From Flavobacterium cheniae (GTDB taxonomy: Bacteria; Bacteroidota; Bacteroidia; Flavobacteriales; Flavobacteriaceae): a stretch of DNA of 64,000 bases. Within the stretch, counting starts at the first letter, position 1. Each line of letters opens with the position of its first letter. The notes beneath the pieces were generated by a model, which was given only the letters and a program-made list of their open reading frames with translations, did not search any database and was not told the DNA's origin. Positions 1-7,277 of this stretch are shown piece after piece. The stretch is from NCBI RefSeq assembly GCF_004363695.1, contig NZ_SNZC01000002.1:124001-188000 (forward strand). Direction: 5' to 3'. The translations under genes and the position numbers were made by a program.

Positions 1-938
1 CTACTTTCTTTTGCAACTGCTTCTTCTTGAGTAACAATTACTACTGGTTTATCAAAAGTTCTTTCCGCTAATTCCCATCTTTTTACTTGTTCAGCGGTGA
101 AAACTTCGCTTCTATTTTGTAAAACTCCAGTTGCTTCCATAACGTGGTCAGCAGGAACTGTGATATTTACTTCGTAATCTCCAAAAACTAAAGCAAATTC
201 ACCTCTACCCCAAAACTGCATGTTTTGCCATCCTTCAACATCATTGTAAACAGCCATTCTTGGGAAAAATTGTGCCATTACAAACAAACGATTTCCATCA
301 GGAAACTGCTCATAACCAGAACGACCGTTGTTAGCTCCTTCCATGTAATTTACAATATTGTACCACCACTTGATTGAGAAAGAAACTTTTTCACCATTTT
401 TTAATGGCTTAGGCAAGTCGATTCTCATCATGGTTTGGTTGATGGTGTATTTCATTGGATTTCCTTTAGCATCTTTAACATACTCAATGTTAAAACCTCC
501 TTGAAAAGGGCTTCCCATGTATTTTTTTGCAAAACCACTTGTTGAAATGGCCTTGTCCATATTTTGACTTTCTACCAAAGGTGTTTTCGAATCAGGTCTT
601 TCGATATTTTGGTCTAATTGTACCCATAAATATTCTAACGATTCTTTTGCGTTATTGTAATAGGTAATAGTTTCAGAACCATATAATTTTTTGTTCTTAT
701 CATCTAATTCCAGATTCATTTTATAATCTGCTTTTTGCTGATAATAAGCAGGTCCTGGAGCTCCAGAAGCTGTTCTGAACATATTAGGAGTAGCCATTTC
801 GTCATACATTTGACGGAATTTATTCTCATTATAATGTCCTAATTCACGCTTTTTTTCTTCTGTTTTCACTTCTTGAGCCAAGGCTCCGAATGTAAACGCT
901 AAAGTTAAAAAAGCACTAAGTACAATTGACTTTTTCAT
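1..938 (-). CDS. M1 family metallopeptidase, N-terminal part (runs off the left edge)
   Basis: Reading the minus strand from an ATG at 938 gives about 312 residues that continue past base 1. A signal peptide (MKKSIVLSAFLTLAFTFGALAQ) shows export to the periplasm or outer membrane. The following region (GSETITYYNNA, LWVQLDQNI, RMAVYNDVEGWQ) is the N-terminal beta-sandwich typical of Bacteroidota M1 aminopeptidases, which trim N-terminal residues from peptides. The HEXXH zinc site lies outside the window, so activity cannot be judged here. The DUF6702 gene lies 16 bases upstream on the same strand and is probably co-transcribed. The family assignment is fairly sure; substrate is unknown. Confidence 0.85.
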   Translation of the reverse strand, partial: MKKSIVLSAFLTLAFTFGALAQEVKTEEKKRELGHYNENKFRQMYDEMATPNMFRTASGAPGPAYYQQKADYKMNLELDDKNKKLYGSETITYYNNAKESLEYLWVQLDQNIERPDSKTPLVESQNMDKAISTSGFAKKYMGSPFQGGFNIEYVKDAKGNPMKYTINQTMMRIDLPKPLKNGEKVSFSIKWWYNIVNYMEGANNGRSGYEQFPDGNRLFVMAQFFPRMAVYNDVEGWQNMQFWGRGEFALVFGDYEVNITVPADHVMEATGVLQNRSEVFTAEQVKRWELAERTFDKPVVIVTQEEAVAKES

Positions 939-954
939 GGTAATTCAGTTTCTT

Positions 955-1461
955 TTAATAGACTATTTTTTGTTGCGCATCACTATTAGTAAACAAAAAG
1001 CTATTTTTGTTACTATTAATATTTACATGAACAATATTTTGTTGTTCGCTGTAAACATCGGTTAGTAATGAATTAAAGATTTCGAAGGTATTTATTTTTT
1101 TTGAAATGGCAATTTTAGTGTAAAAAATTAACACATCACCTTCTACTTCTCGAGCTAAAAATTCAAGGTTTTGTGCTTTTTTATTGATGGAAATCTTTAC
1201 GTTTTCCTTTAAGTAATCTTTGATTAAGGTTTCTGCTTCGGGCAACTCTTTCTTAGAAGTCAAATATACTTTCTTCTTGTATTTTTTTTCCAAAGCTTTT
1301 TCTAAATCGTCGATAAAAATTCTATGCGTAATTTCTATCCTTTTTTTACTTGGCACATAATCGATTTGGGTTACTGAAACATAAAATTTATGCCAAGCAA
1401 AAGAGCTTAACAGCACAACGATAATGATTGGAAAGACAAATCGTAACAGGTTCTTCTTCAT
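955..1461 (-). CDS. DUF6702 family protein
   Basis: A 168-residue protein. It has one N-terminal hydrophobic segment (about residues 7-23), then a soluble domain with alternating strands (VTQIDYVPSKKRIEITHRIF, then DVLIFYTKIAI). This matches DUF6702, a Bacteroidota family usually coded next to an M1 peptidase, as it is here (16-base gap). It is probably anchored in the membrane or exported with the bulk of the protein in the periplasm. Function is unknown; the conserved pairing suggests an accessory role for the peptidase, but this is inference. No catalytic motif is visible. Confidence 0.7.
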   Translation of the reverse strand: MKKNLLRFVFPIIIVVLLSSFAWHKFYVSVTQIDYVPSKKRIEITHRIFIDDLEKALEKKYKKKVYLTSKKELPEAETLIKDYLKENVKISINKKAQNLEFLAREVEGDVLIFYTKIAISKKINTFEIFNSLLTDVYSEQQNIVHVNINSNKNSFLFTNSDAQQKIVY

Positions 1462-1477
1462 TGGGTAAAAATAGTAA

Positions 1478-2311
1478 TTATTCCTTTTGCTTTTCTAATT
1501 TATATGCTTTTGCTTTATCGGTTAAATACTGAATAAGCTGTAATTCATATTCAGATTTTAAAAACAATGATAAATCTTTGGCAGGCATTTCAGCATATTG
1601 CAAAAACAATGGAATATCTTCATGCTTTATTTTTAAAGTTTCTACGAAAAAATTATGTGAAAAACGCTCAAATATATGGTCAGAAAAAGATTTAGACTGA
1701 ATATCTCGCTGTCTTCGTTCTTCAAAAACTTGTTCTGAATACTTTTTAGGATTTCTATCTTTTACAAATAAACTTACTAATCCAGCTCCAATGGCAAGAA
1801 AATTAAAATTTGAACCATTTGGCGCAAAATGACTTGGCATTGCCGTATTTACAGGTGTTCCTAACCGAACATCATCTTCATAATACATGACTTTTTTAGC
1901 ATCAATTTTTGCAAAACCATCTCCATAAACTTGAATTCGTTTTATGTCTTCTTCTATTATTCCAGTAAGTGTATAGGGAGTAATTTCTACTTCATTTAAC
2001 TCTGTAACCCTTACTTGCAATCTAATTTCTAATTCTTCTAACCAAAAATCTTTGTCGGTTAAAACATATTTTTTGGAATCGTATGAAATTCCTTGAATAA
2101 ACAAAGTATCCGTAGCTCTAGCTTTAATAGAAAATTTTCCATCTACATTCGTAACTGCTCCAACATTTGAAGTAATATTAAAAATCGTTAAATTTTCAAC
2201 TTCTATTGAGTCGGCAACAATTCTTCCTTTCAAAACTTTTCTTTCAATGTGTTGTCCAAAACAAATTTGAACAAACAAAAAGAATATACAAAAAAGACCT
2301 TTATTTTTCAT
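1478..2311 (-). CDS. CarboxypepD_reg-like domain exported protein
   Basis: A 277-residue exported protein. The ATG at 2311 is chosen because a signal peptide follows it directly (MKNKGLFCIFFLFVQICFGQ); a longer reading from 2341 adds ten residues in front of the signal sequence. Residues about 25-100 form a carboxypeptidase-regulatory-like beta-sandwich (KGRIVADSIEVENLTIFN, NVGAVTNVDGKFSIKA), as found at the front of TonB-dependent receptors, but no plug or barrel follows. The start overlaps the end of the paralogous upstream gene by 11 bases, which implies translational coupling. Role unknown; probably periplasmic or surface. Confidence 0.7.
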   Translation of the reverse strand: MKNKGLFCIFFLFVQICFGQHIERKVLKGRIVADSIEVENLTIFNITSNVGAVTNVDGKFSIKARATDTLFIQGISYDSKKYVLTDKDFWLEELEIRLQVRVTELNEVEITPYTLTGIIEEDIKRIQVYGDGFAKIDAKKVMYYEDDVRLGTPVNTAMPSHFAPNGSNFNFLAIGAGLVSLFVKDRNPKKYSEQVFEERRQRDIQSKSFSDHIFERFSHNFFVETLKIKHEDIPLFLQYAEMPAKDLSLFLKSEYELQLIQYLTDKAKAYKLEKQKE

Positions 2312-3077
2312 CTGCTTTGATTTTAGAAATCTCAAGTTCATTAAGTTTTAAATATTCTACTGCTAACTCTGATAATATAAAAGACGCCATTGTTTTATTT
2401 TTGTCTTTCATAGCTCTAGCAAATCTTTCATTTTCTGCTATATAAAAAAGAAACCCATCAACATAAATTTCTGGAATTTTTAGTGTTTCAATAAAATATT
2501 TCTTTTCAAAATAATCAGAAGTTTTCATTTGTAACATTTCTTTTCTTTCAACCACTAATTCTTTCTTTAACATGCTAGTTCTTCCACTAATTGAATTTAA
2601 TAATCCATCAACACTCATTCCTCCCAAAGGAATCAATAATGGACTATACCATTTAAATTCTTCTGCCGCAGCTAATTTACGTTCTGCAGGAGTATATGTT
2701 TTTTGATTAGCTGGCACAATTCCAAGAGCAACTGCATTTATATTTTTATATTGAATGATAGCAACTTCATCTAATTCTGTAATTAGCGATTCCATTTTTA
2801 CAAAAACCAAATCTTTTGAAAAATCATTTGTAGTTAACACATATCTTCTTGCTTTCAGATTAACTGCGCTAAATTGTAGCGTATCAGAAATTTTTGCACT
2901 TATTTCAAAATAACCTCTTGAATCAGTAACAACGCCATTTTTTTTAGATAAATTAATGATATGAATTCCTTCCAATAGTGAAGACTCAGAAACAACTTTA
3001 CCTTTAATTATGGAGACGTCCTGAGAAAAAACAAAAGCTGGAATTAGTAAAAAAAAGAAAAATAGTTTTTTTATCAT
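2301..3077 (-). CDS. CarboxypepD_reg-like domain exported protein, paralogue of the next gene
   Basis: A 258-residue protein with a signal peptide (FFFFLLIPAFVFSQ) followed by the same regulatory-like beta-sandwich (IKGKVVSESSLLEGIHIIN, GVVTDSRGYFEISA) and a charged C-terminal half. It shares layout and local sequence with the gene at 1478-2311 (ISDTLQFSA against ATDTLFIQG; ITELDEVAI against VTELNEVEI), so the pair looks like an old tandem duplication. It is the first gene of the probable four-gene minus-strand group ending in the M1 peptidase. No enzymatic motif is seen and the function is unknown. Confidence 0.7.
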   Translation of the reverse strand: MIKKLFFFFLLIPAFVFSQDVSIIKGKVVSESSLLEGIHIINLSKKNGVVTDSRGYFEISAKISDTLQFSAVNLKARRYVLTTNDFSKDLVFVKMESLITELDEVAIIQYKNINAVALGIVPANQKTYTPAERKLAAAEEFKWYSPLLIPLGGMSVDGLLNSISGRTSMLKKELVVERKEMLQMKTSDYFEKKYFIETLKIPEIYVDGFLFYIAENERFARAMKDKNKTMASFILSELAVEYLKLNELEISKIKADEK

Positions 3078-3166
3078 AAATGAAATCTTATCACATTGTA
3101 AATGTAATTAGTTCTCTTCAAAATGAAATCCTAATGAGATGATAAACTTATGTTAATACAATTTGA

Positions 3167-3174
3167 TAAATTTG
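3167..3174 (+). promoter_or_regulatory. -7 element TAAATTTG upstream of pepE
   Basis: Matches the Bacteroidota -7 consensus TAnnTTTG exactly. It ends 15 bases before the pepE start codon. No clear -33 TTG is seen at the usual distance. Confidence 0.45.
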
Positions 3175-3189
3175 TAAAAAATTAATTTA

Positions 3190-3897
3190 ATGAAAAATAT
3201 TATAATTGCTAGTACATCAACTTTACATGGTGGCGACTATTTAGATTATTTATTACCTGAATTGCAATCTTTCTTTTCGAACGTAAAAGAATTGCTTTTT
3301 ATTCCATACGCAAGACCAAGTGGTATTTCACATGAAGATTACACAAAAAAAGTTAGTGAAGCTTTTACCAAAATTAACATCTCAGTAAAAGGAATTCATG
3401 AGTTTGAAAACCCAATTGAAGCAGTTGAAAAAGCAGAAGGGATCTTTACTGGAGGAGGAAACACGTTTTTATTAGTAAGTCAATTATACAAAAACAATGT
3501 AATTGACACTATAGAGAAAGTAGTTAAAAACGGCACACCTTATTTAGGAACTAGCGCTGGAAGTAATATTTGTGGTTTAACTATGAGCACAACTAACGAT
3601 ATGCCAATTGTATATCCTCCGAGTTTTAGAACTTTAGGATTTGTTTCATTCAATATCAATCCACATTATTTAGACCCTATTGAAGGTTCAACTCACATGG
3701 GAGAAACGCGCGAAACCCGAATTAATGAATTTCACCATTTTAATCCGCAACCTGTTGTGGGATTGAGAGAAGGAAGTTGGTTAGAAGTTAAAGGTGATTC
3801 TGTAAAATTGAAAGGAACTTTAACTGCGAGGATTTTCAAAAGAAATGAAACGCCAATTGAAGTGGCGCCTGAAACCGAACTAAACGAATTGAAATAA
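3190..3897 (+). CDS. pepE: Dipeptidase E (peptidase family S51)
   Basis: A 235-residue cytoplasmic alpha-aspartyl dipeptidase, which hydrolyses Asp-Xaa dipeptides. The nucleophile motif GTSAGSN places Ser122. Asp137 (TTNDMPI) and His159 (INPHY) follow at the spacing known for the PepE triad (Ser120, Asp135, His157 in Salmonella). The glycine-rich turn FTGGGNTF at about 86-93 is typical of the fold. Length fits the family. It is a single-gene unit with its own -7 element upstream and a strong hairpin terminator directly after the stop. Confidence 0.93.
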   Translation: MKNIIIASTSTLHGGDYLDYLLPELQSFFSNVKELLFIPYARPSGISHEDYTKKVSEAFTKINISVKGIHEFENPIEAVEKAEGIFTGGGNTFLLVSQLYKNNVIDTIEKVVKNGTPYLGTSAGSNICGLTMSTTNDMPIVYPPSFRTLGFVSFNINPHYLDPIEGSTHMGETRETRINEFHHFNPQPVVGLREGSWLEVKGDSVKLKGTLTARIFKRNETPIEVAPETELNELK

Positions 3898-3926
3898 AAA
3901 AAGCCTTGCAATTGCAAGGCTTTTTT
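3896..3926. terminator. Bidirectional terminator between pepE and the tRNA-Gly pair
   Basis: An uninterrupted inverted repeat, GCCTTGCAATTGCAAGGC at 3903-3920, is flanked by an A-run on the left and a T-run on the right. It can end pepE on the plus strand and the tRNA-Gly transcript on the minus strand. Confidence 0.85.
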
Positions 3927-3927
3927 G

Positions 3928-4003
<76 letters not shown>

Positions 4004-4034
4004 AGGTGATAATTTTTAAAACTTTATCTTGTTT

Positions 4035-4110
<76 letters not shown>

Positions 4111-4168
4111 ATTTGAATTACAAAAACTCTAATTTTATTAGGAGTTGCATGTATTTCTTTGGTGGGTG

Positions 4169-4201
4169 CAAATATACTTCAAAAGTTTTTTTAATTGCAA
4201 A
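4169..4201 (-). promoter_or_regulatory. Promoter of the tRNA-Gly(UCC) pair
   Basis: On the minus strand TTTG (4198-4201) is followed after 21 bases by the perfect -7 element TATATTTG (4169-4176). The same TATATTTGCAC sequence precedes the other tRNA pair at 58685, which supports a real stable-RNA promoter. Confidence 0.6.
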
Positions 4202-4296
4202 TTTTTTTAAATATTTTTTTCGAAGCAATTGCACTAACTTTACACTAGAATAAACCCATTTTACTAAATGATTAGCTTTTAATAAGTTATATAATT

Positions 4297-4740
4297 ATGG
4301 AAATAAAAAAAATCAATTCAATTGACACTTATCCTGTTAGACATGAAGTTTTAAGAAAGGGAAAGCCAATCGAAACTTGCCAATTTAAAGGAGATGATGA
4401 TGAAAATACCATTCATTTCGGATTGTATCAAAATGAGCGATTGATTGGAATTATTTCAATTTTTAAAGAAAAAAATGATTTATTCTCAGAAACAAATCAA
4501 TTTCAGATTAGAGGAATGGCGGTTTTAGAAGAATTTCAAGGCAAAGGATTTGGAGCCGAATTAGTAAAAGAAGCTGAAAATCATTGCATTAGTTTGAATA
4601 CCGATTTAATTTGGTTCAACGCACGAGAAAATGCAGTTCCTTTTTACAAAAAACTAGACTATATAATTATAGGAGATTCTTTTTTAATTCCTGATGTTGG
4701 CATTCATTTTGCTATGTATAAGAAAATTCGGAAAAATTAA
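4297..4740 (+). CDS. GNAT family N-acetyltransferase
   Basis: A 147-residue single-domain GNAT enzyme that transfers an acetyl group from acetyl-CoA. The core acetyl-CoA-binding stretch RGMAVLEEFQGKGFGAELV (motif A, Q/R-x-x-G-x-G/A form) and the later AVPFYKKLDY segment are both present. Substrate cannot be told from sequence. The weak -7-like TAACTTTA lies some 55-70 bases upstream. The next gene starts 43 bases after its stop on the same strand but is unrelated in function. Confidence 0.8.
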   Translation: MEIKKINSIDTYPVRHEVLRKGKPIETCQFKGDDDENTIHFGLYQNERLIGIISIFKEKNDLFSETNQFQIRGMAVLEEFQGKGFGAELVKEAENHCISLNTDLIWFNARENAVPFYKKLDYIIIGDSFLIPDVGIHFAMYKKIRKN

Positions 4741-4783
4741 TTCAATAATTCTTCTTACATTTATATCACAATTGCTGCTCTCT

Positions 4784-6367
4784 ATGAAAAAAATTACTTT
4801 TCTACTTCTTATTCTCTCTATTATTTCTTGTAAAAAAGAAGCTTTACCTGTTGCTTTTGATAATAGCATTATTAAAGACACGGTTTTAAATGTAATTATT
4901 AGACCTGTGCATCCCGACTTACTTTCAGAAAAATCAGATAGTTTGAAACTGTATTATCAAAAGTTTAATTTTCATGAAATTTGGTATCTAGATGAAAACC
5001 GAAAAGATTTAATTAATGAAATTAAATTTTGTTACGAAGATGGATTAAATCCAAACGATTATGAAATTAAAATTATTGAAGATTTAGAAAGTAAAAGAGC
5101 TAAATTAAATGATGAAGACATTGTAAAATATGACATTCTACTTACTGAAACCTTTGAAAAGCTAGCCAATCATTTGCACAAAGGGAAATTAAATCCAAAA
5201 GAATTATATACTGATTGGGATTTAAAACCAAAAGAAATTGCACTTTCTCCGCTATTAGAAAAAGGTGTAAAAGAAAAAACTATCGCTTCAACCTTTAAAG
5301 ATTTAAAACCCAATCATATTGTTTATCAATTACTTAAAAAAAGCTTATTTGAAATAGACAAATTTCCCAATGTAACCTTTGAAAAAATTGCTGTCAAAAA
5401 TAAAATTGTTGTAAACGACACTTTACCCGAAATGGTAAAAATTAAAAAGAGATTGGCTTATTGGAAAGATTATAAAAACAAAGACAGCATCATTACTTGG
5501 GCTTACGACACTTTAACACTCAAAGCGGTAAAACGTTTTCAAGCTCGTCATGGATTAGCTCCAGATGGCGTTATCGGAATTGGAACACTTAGAGCGTTAA
5601 ACACTACTAAAAACGAACGAATTGAACAAATATTTGCCAATTTAGAACGTTGGAAATGGTATCCTTCAGATTTAGGAAAACAATACTTAATAGCAAACAT
5701 TCCAGATTACATGTTACATTATGTAATTGATAATGATACCGTAGCTTCGCACAAAATTGTAGTAGGAACACCTAAAAGAAAAACTCCTATTTTAAGTTCG
5801 AAGTTGTCTAATTTTGTTTTCAATCCTACTTGGACCATTCCTCCTACTATCATTAAAGAAGATTTAACTCCTGATGCTTCAAAAAACCGAAATTATTTCC
5901 CTTCACGAAAACTAACAATATACAACAGCCAAGGAAAAGAAGTGAGTCCGTATGAGTGGAATCCAGCCAGAGCTAACAATTACAAATACGTACAAAAACC
6001 AGGTTACAATAACTCTTTGGGGTTGGTTAAGTTTAATTTTGCCAATCGACATTCGGTTTATTTACATGATACGAATCATCGTGAATACTTTGTAAAAACG
6101 TATCGTTCATTGAGTTCAGGTTGTGTGCGAGTGGAAAATCCATTGGTTTTAACCAAACAAATTTTAACCAAAACCAATCCTAACAAATGGGATAACAACG
6201 AAATTGATTCCATTATAAAGTTAGAGAAAACAAAAACAGTGTCCGTTAAAGACACTGTAAATGTATATTTGTTTTATTGGACGAGTTGGATAGAAAATGA
6301 CAAACTTCAATTTAGAGATGACATTTATGAACTCGATAAGGCTTTGTTTTTAAAATTAAGAGACTAA
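4784..6367 (+). CDS. L,D-transpeptidase lipoprotein (scaffold, PG-binding and YkuD domains)
   Basis: A 527-residue envelope protein related to E. coli LdtD/YcbB, which forms 3-3 crosslinks in peptidoglycan. The ATG at 4784 is chosen because it begins a lipoprotein signal (MKKITFLLLILSIISC, lipobox IISC); a longer reading from 4694 only runs back into the GNAT gene. After an L,D-transpeptidase scaffold region (about 35-200) comes a PG_binding_1 domain (LKAVKRFQARHGLAPDGVIG, about 245-280). The YkuD domain follows, with the catalytic His and Cys447 in SSGCVRVENP. The gene converges on, and overlaps by 12 bases, a second YkuD-type gene. Confidence 0.9.
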   Translation: MKKITFLLLILSIISCKKEALPVAFDNSIIKDTVLNVIIRPVHPDLLSEKSDSLKLYYQKFNFHEIWYLDENRKDLINEIKFCYEDGLNPNDYEIKIIEDLESKRAKLNDEDIVKYDILLTETFEKLANHLHKGKLNPKELYTDWDLKPKEIALSPLLEKGVKEKTIASTFKDLKPNHIVYQLLKKSLFEIDKFPNVTFEKIAVKNKIVVNDTLPEMVKIKKRLAYWKDYKNKDSIITWAYDTLTLKAVKRFQARHGLAPDGVIGIGTLRALNTTKNERIEQIFANLERWKWYPSDLGKQYLIANIPDYMLHYVIDNDTVASHKIVVGTPKRKTPILSSKLSNFVFNPTWTIPPTIIKEDLTPDASKNRNYFPSRKLTIYNSQGKEVSPYEWNPARANNYKYVQKPGYNNSLGLVKFNFANRHSVYLHDTNHREYFVKTYRSLSSGCVRVENPLVLTKQILTKTNPNKWDNNEIDSIIKLEKTKTVSVKDTVNVYLFYWTSWIENDKLQFRDDIYELDKALFLKLRD

Positions 6368-7087
6368 CTTAGATTTCACTACATAGTTTCTTGATGGGTG
6401 ATAAATAAAAATACAAGATTTACCTTTTATGGTTTGAATCAATTCTTTGTGTACTTCGTAAGGAACAGCAGGGCAACCTTGACTTCTTCCCAATCTTCCT
6501 GTATTTCTAATGAATGATTTGCTTACATAATCAGCTCCGTGAACCACAACCGCTCTATTTCTAGCATTATCATTTATTCCGTATTCCATTCCGTCTAAAC
6601 GTAATGACAACCCGTGTTTTCCTGTATACGTTTCTCCAGTTACATAAAAACCTAAACTACTTTTAAATGATTCACTAGTGTTTGAAAAATCAGTTGCAAA
6701 TTCAGAACCCGAATTTCTTCCGTGAGAAACTAGCGATTTTAAAATCACTTTTTGTGTTTTCATATCAATAACCCACATTCTTTCTTGAGAAGATGATAAA
6801 CTAAAATCAACAATCGTTAAAATTTCGTTTTCAATTTTACCTTGTTGTTTCAATTGCTCATAACCTTCAAAAGCAGCAATAAAACTTTCGAATGTTGGTA
6901 AAGAAAATCCATTAGCATCAATTACAGTGTAAAATGATTTACTTCTAGCTTCAAAAGTTGCTTTTGCATTTGCAGCAATTAATTTTGGATCAGTAGATTT
7001 AACTTCATTCTTAGTATTTTCTGTTGTATTTAAAGGCTTGAACGAAAAAATGCAAAATAAAATTAGGGGCAAAATTCTGTAAATCAT
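6356..7087 (-). CDS. Murein L,D-transpeptidase catalytic domain family protein (YkuD_2)
   Basis: A 243-residue exported protein. The ATG at 7087 is preferred because a hydrophobic signal follows (MIYRILPLILFCIFSF); the longer reading from 7126 has a polar, unlikely leader. The catalytic domain has HGADYVS and the Cys motif GRSQGCPAVP, the H and C pair of the YkuD_2 branch (PF13645). It may act on peptidoglycan peptides in the periplasm. The stop lies inside the end of the convergent L,D-transpeptidase gene, so neither transcript can end before running into the other. Confidence 0.85.
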   Translation of the reverse strand: MIYRILPLILFCIFSFKPLNTTENTKNEVKSTDPKLIAANAKATFEARSKSFYTVIDANGFSLPTFESFIAAFEGYEQLKQQGKIENEILTIVDFSLSSSQERMWVIDMKTQKVILKSLVSHGRNSGSEFATDFSNTSESFKSSLGFYVTGETYTGKHGLSLRLDGMEYGINDNARNRAVVVHGADYVSKSFIRNTGRLGRSQGCPAVPYEVHKELIQTIKGKSCIFIYHPSRNYVVKSKLVS

Positions 7088-7252
7088 TGTTAATCTTGTA
7101 GTTATATTGTTGTTGTGATTTGCCAAATATATTTATTTTTTTTAAACCTGCAAACTTTTTAATGCATTTTGTCGAAAATTTTAACCTTTCGTCGATTATT
7201 CGCACAAAAGTTAAACATTATATAAAAAAAGTAGACCTATATAATAAAACTA

Positions 7253-7260
7253 TAATTTTG
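7253..7260 (+). promoter_or_regulatory. -7 element TAATTTTG upstream of the DUF5916 gene
   Basis: A perfect TAnnTTTG match ends 17 bases before the ATG at 7278. No TTG is seen at the -33 position. Confidence 0.45.
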
Positions 7261-7277
7261 CGACCAAAATTTTTTAC

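Noticed and set aside
2206..2445. 79-codon plus-strand frame across the two CarboxypepD_reg-like genes
   Set aside because: Antisense to two well-supported exported proteins with no signal or promoter of its own.
4694..4783. Extension of the L,D-transpeptidase start back into the GNAT gene
   Set aside because: The ATG at 4784 starts a perfect lipoprotein signal; the upstream codons are the shadow of the GNAT reading frame.
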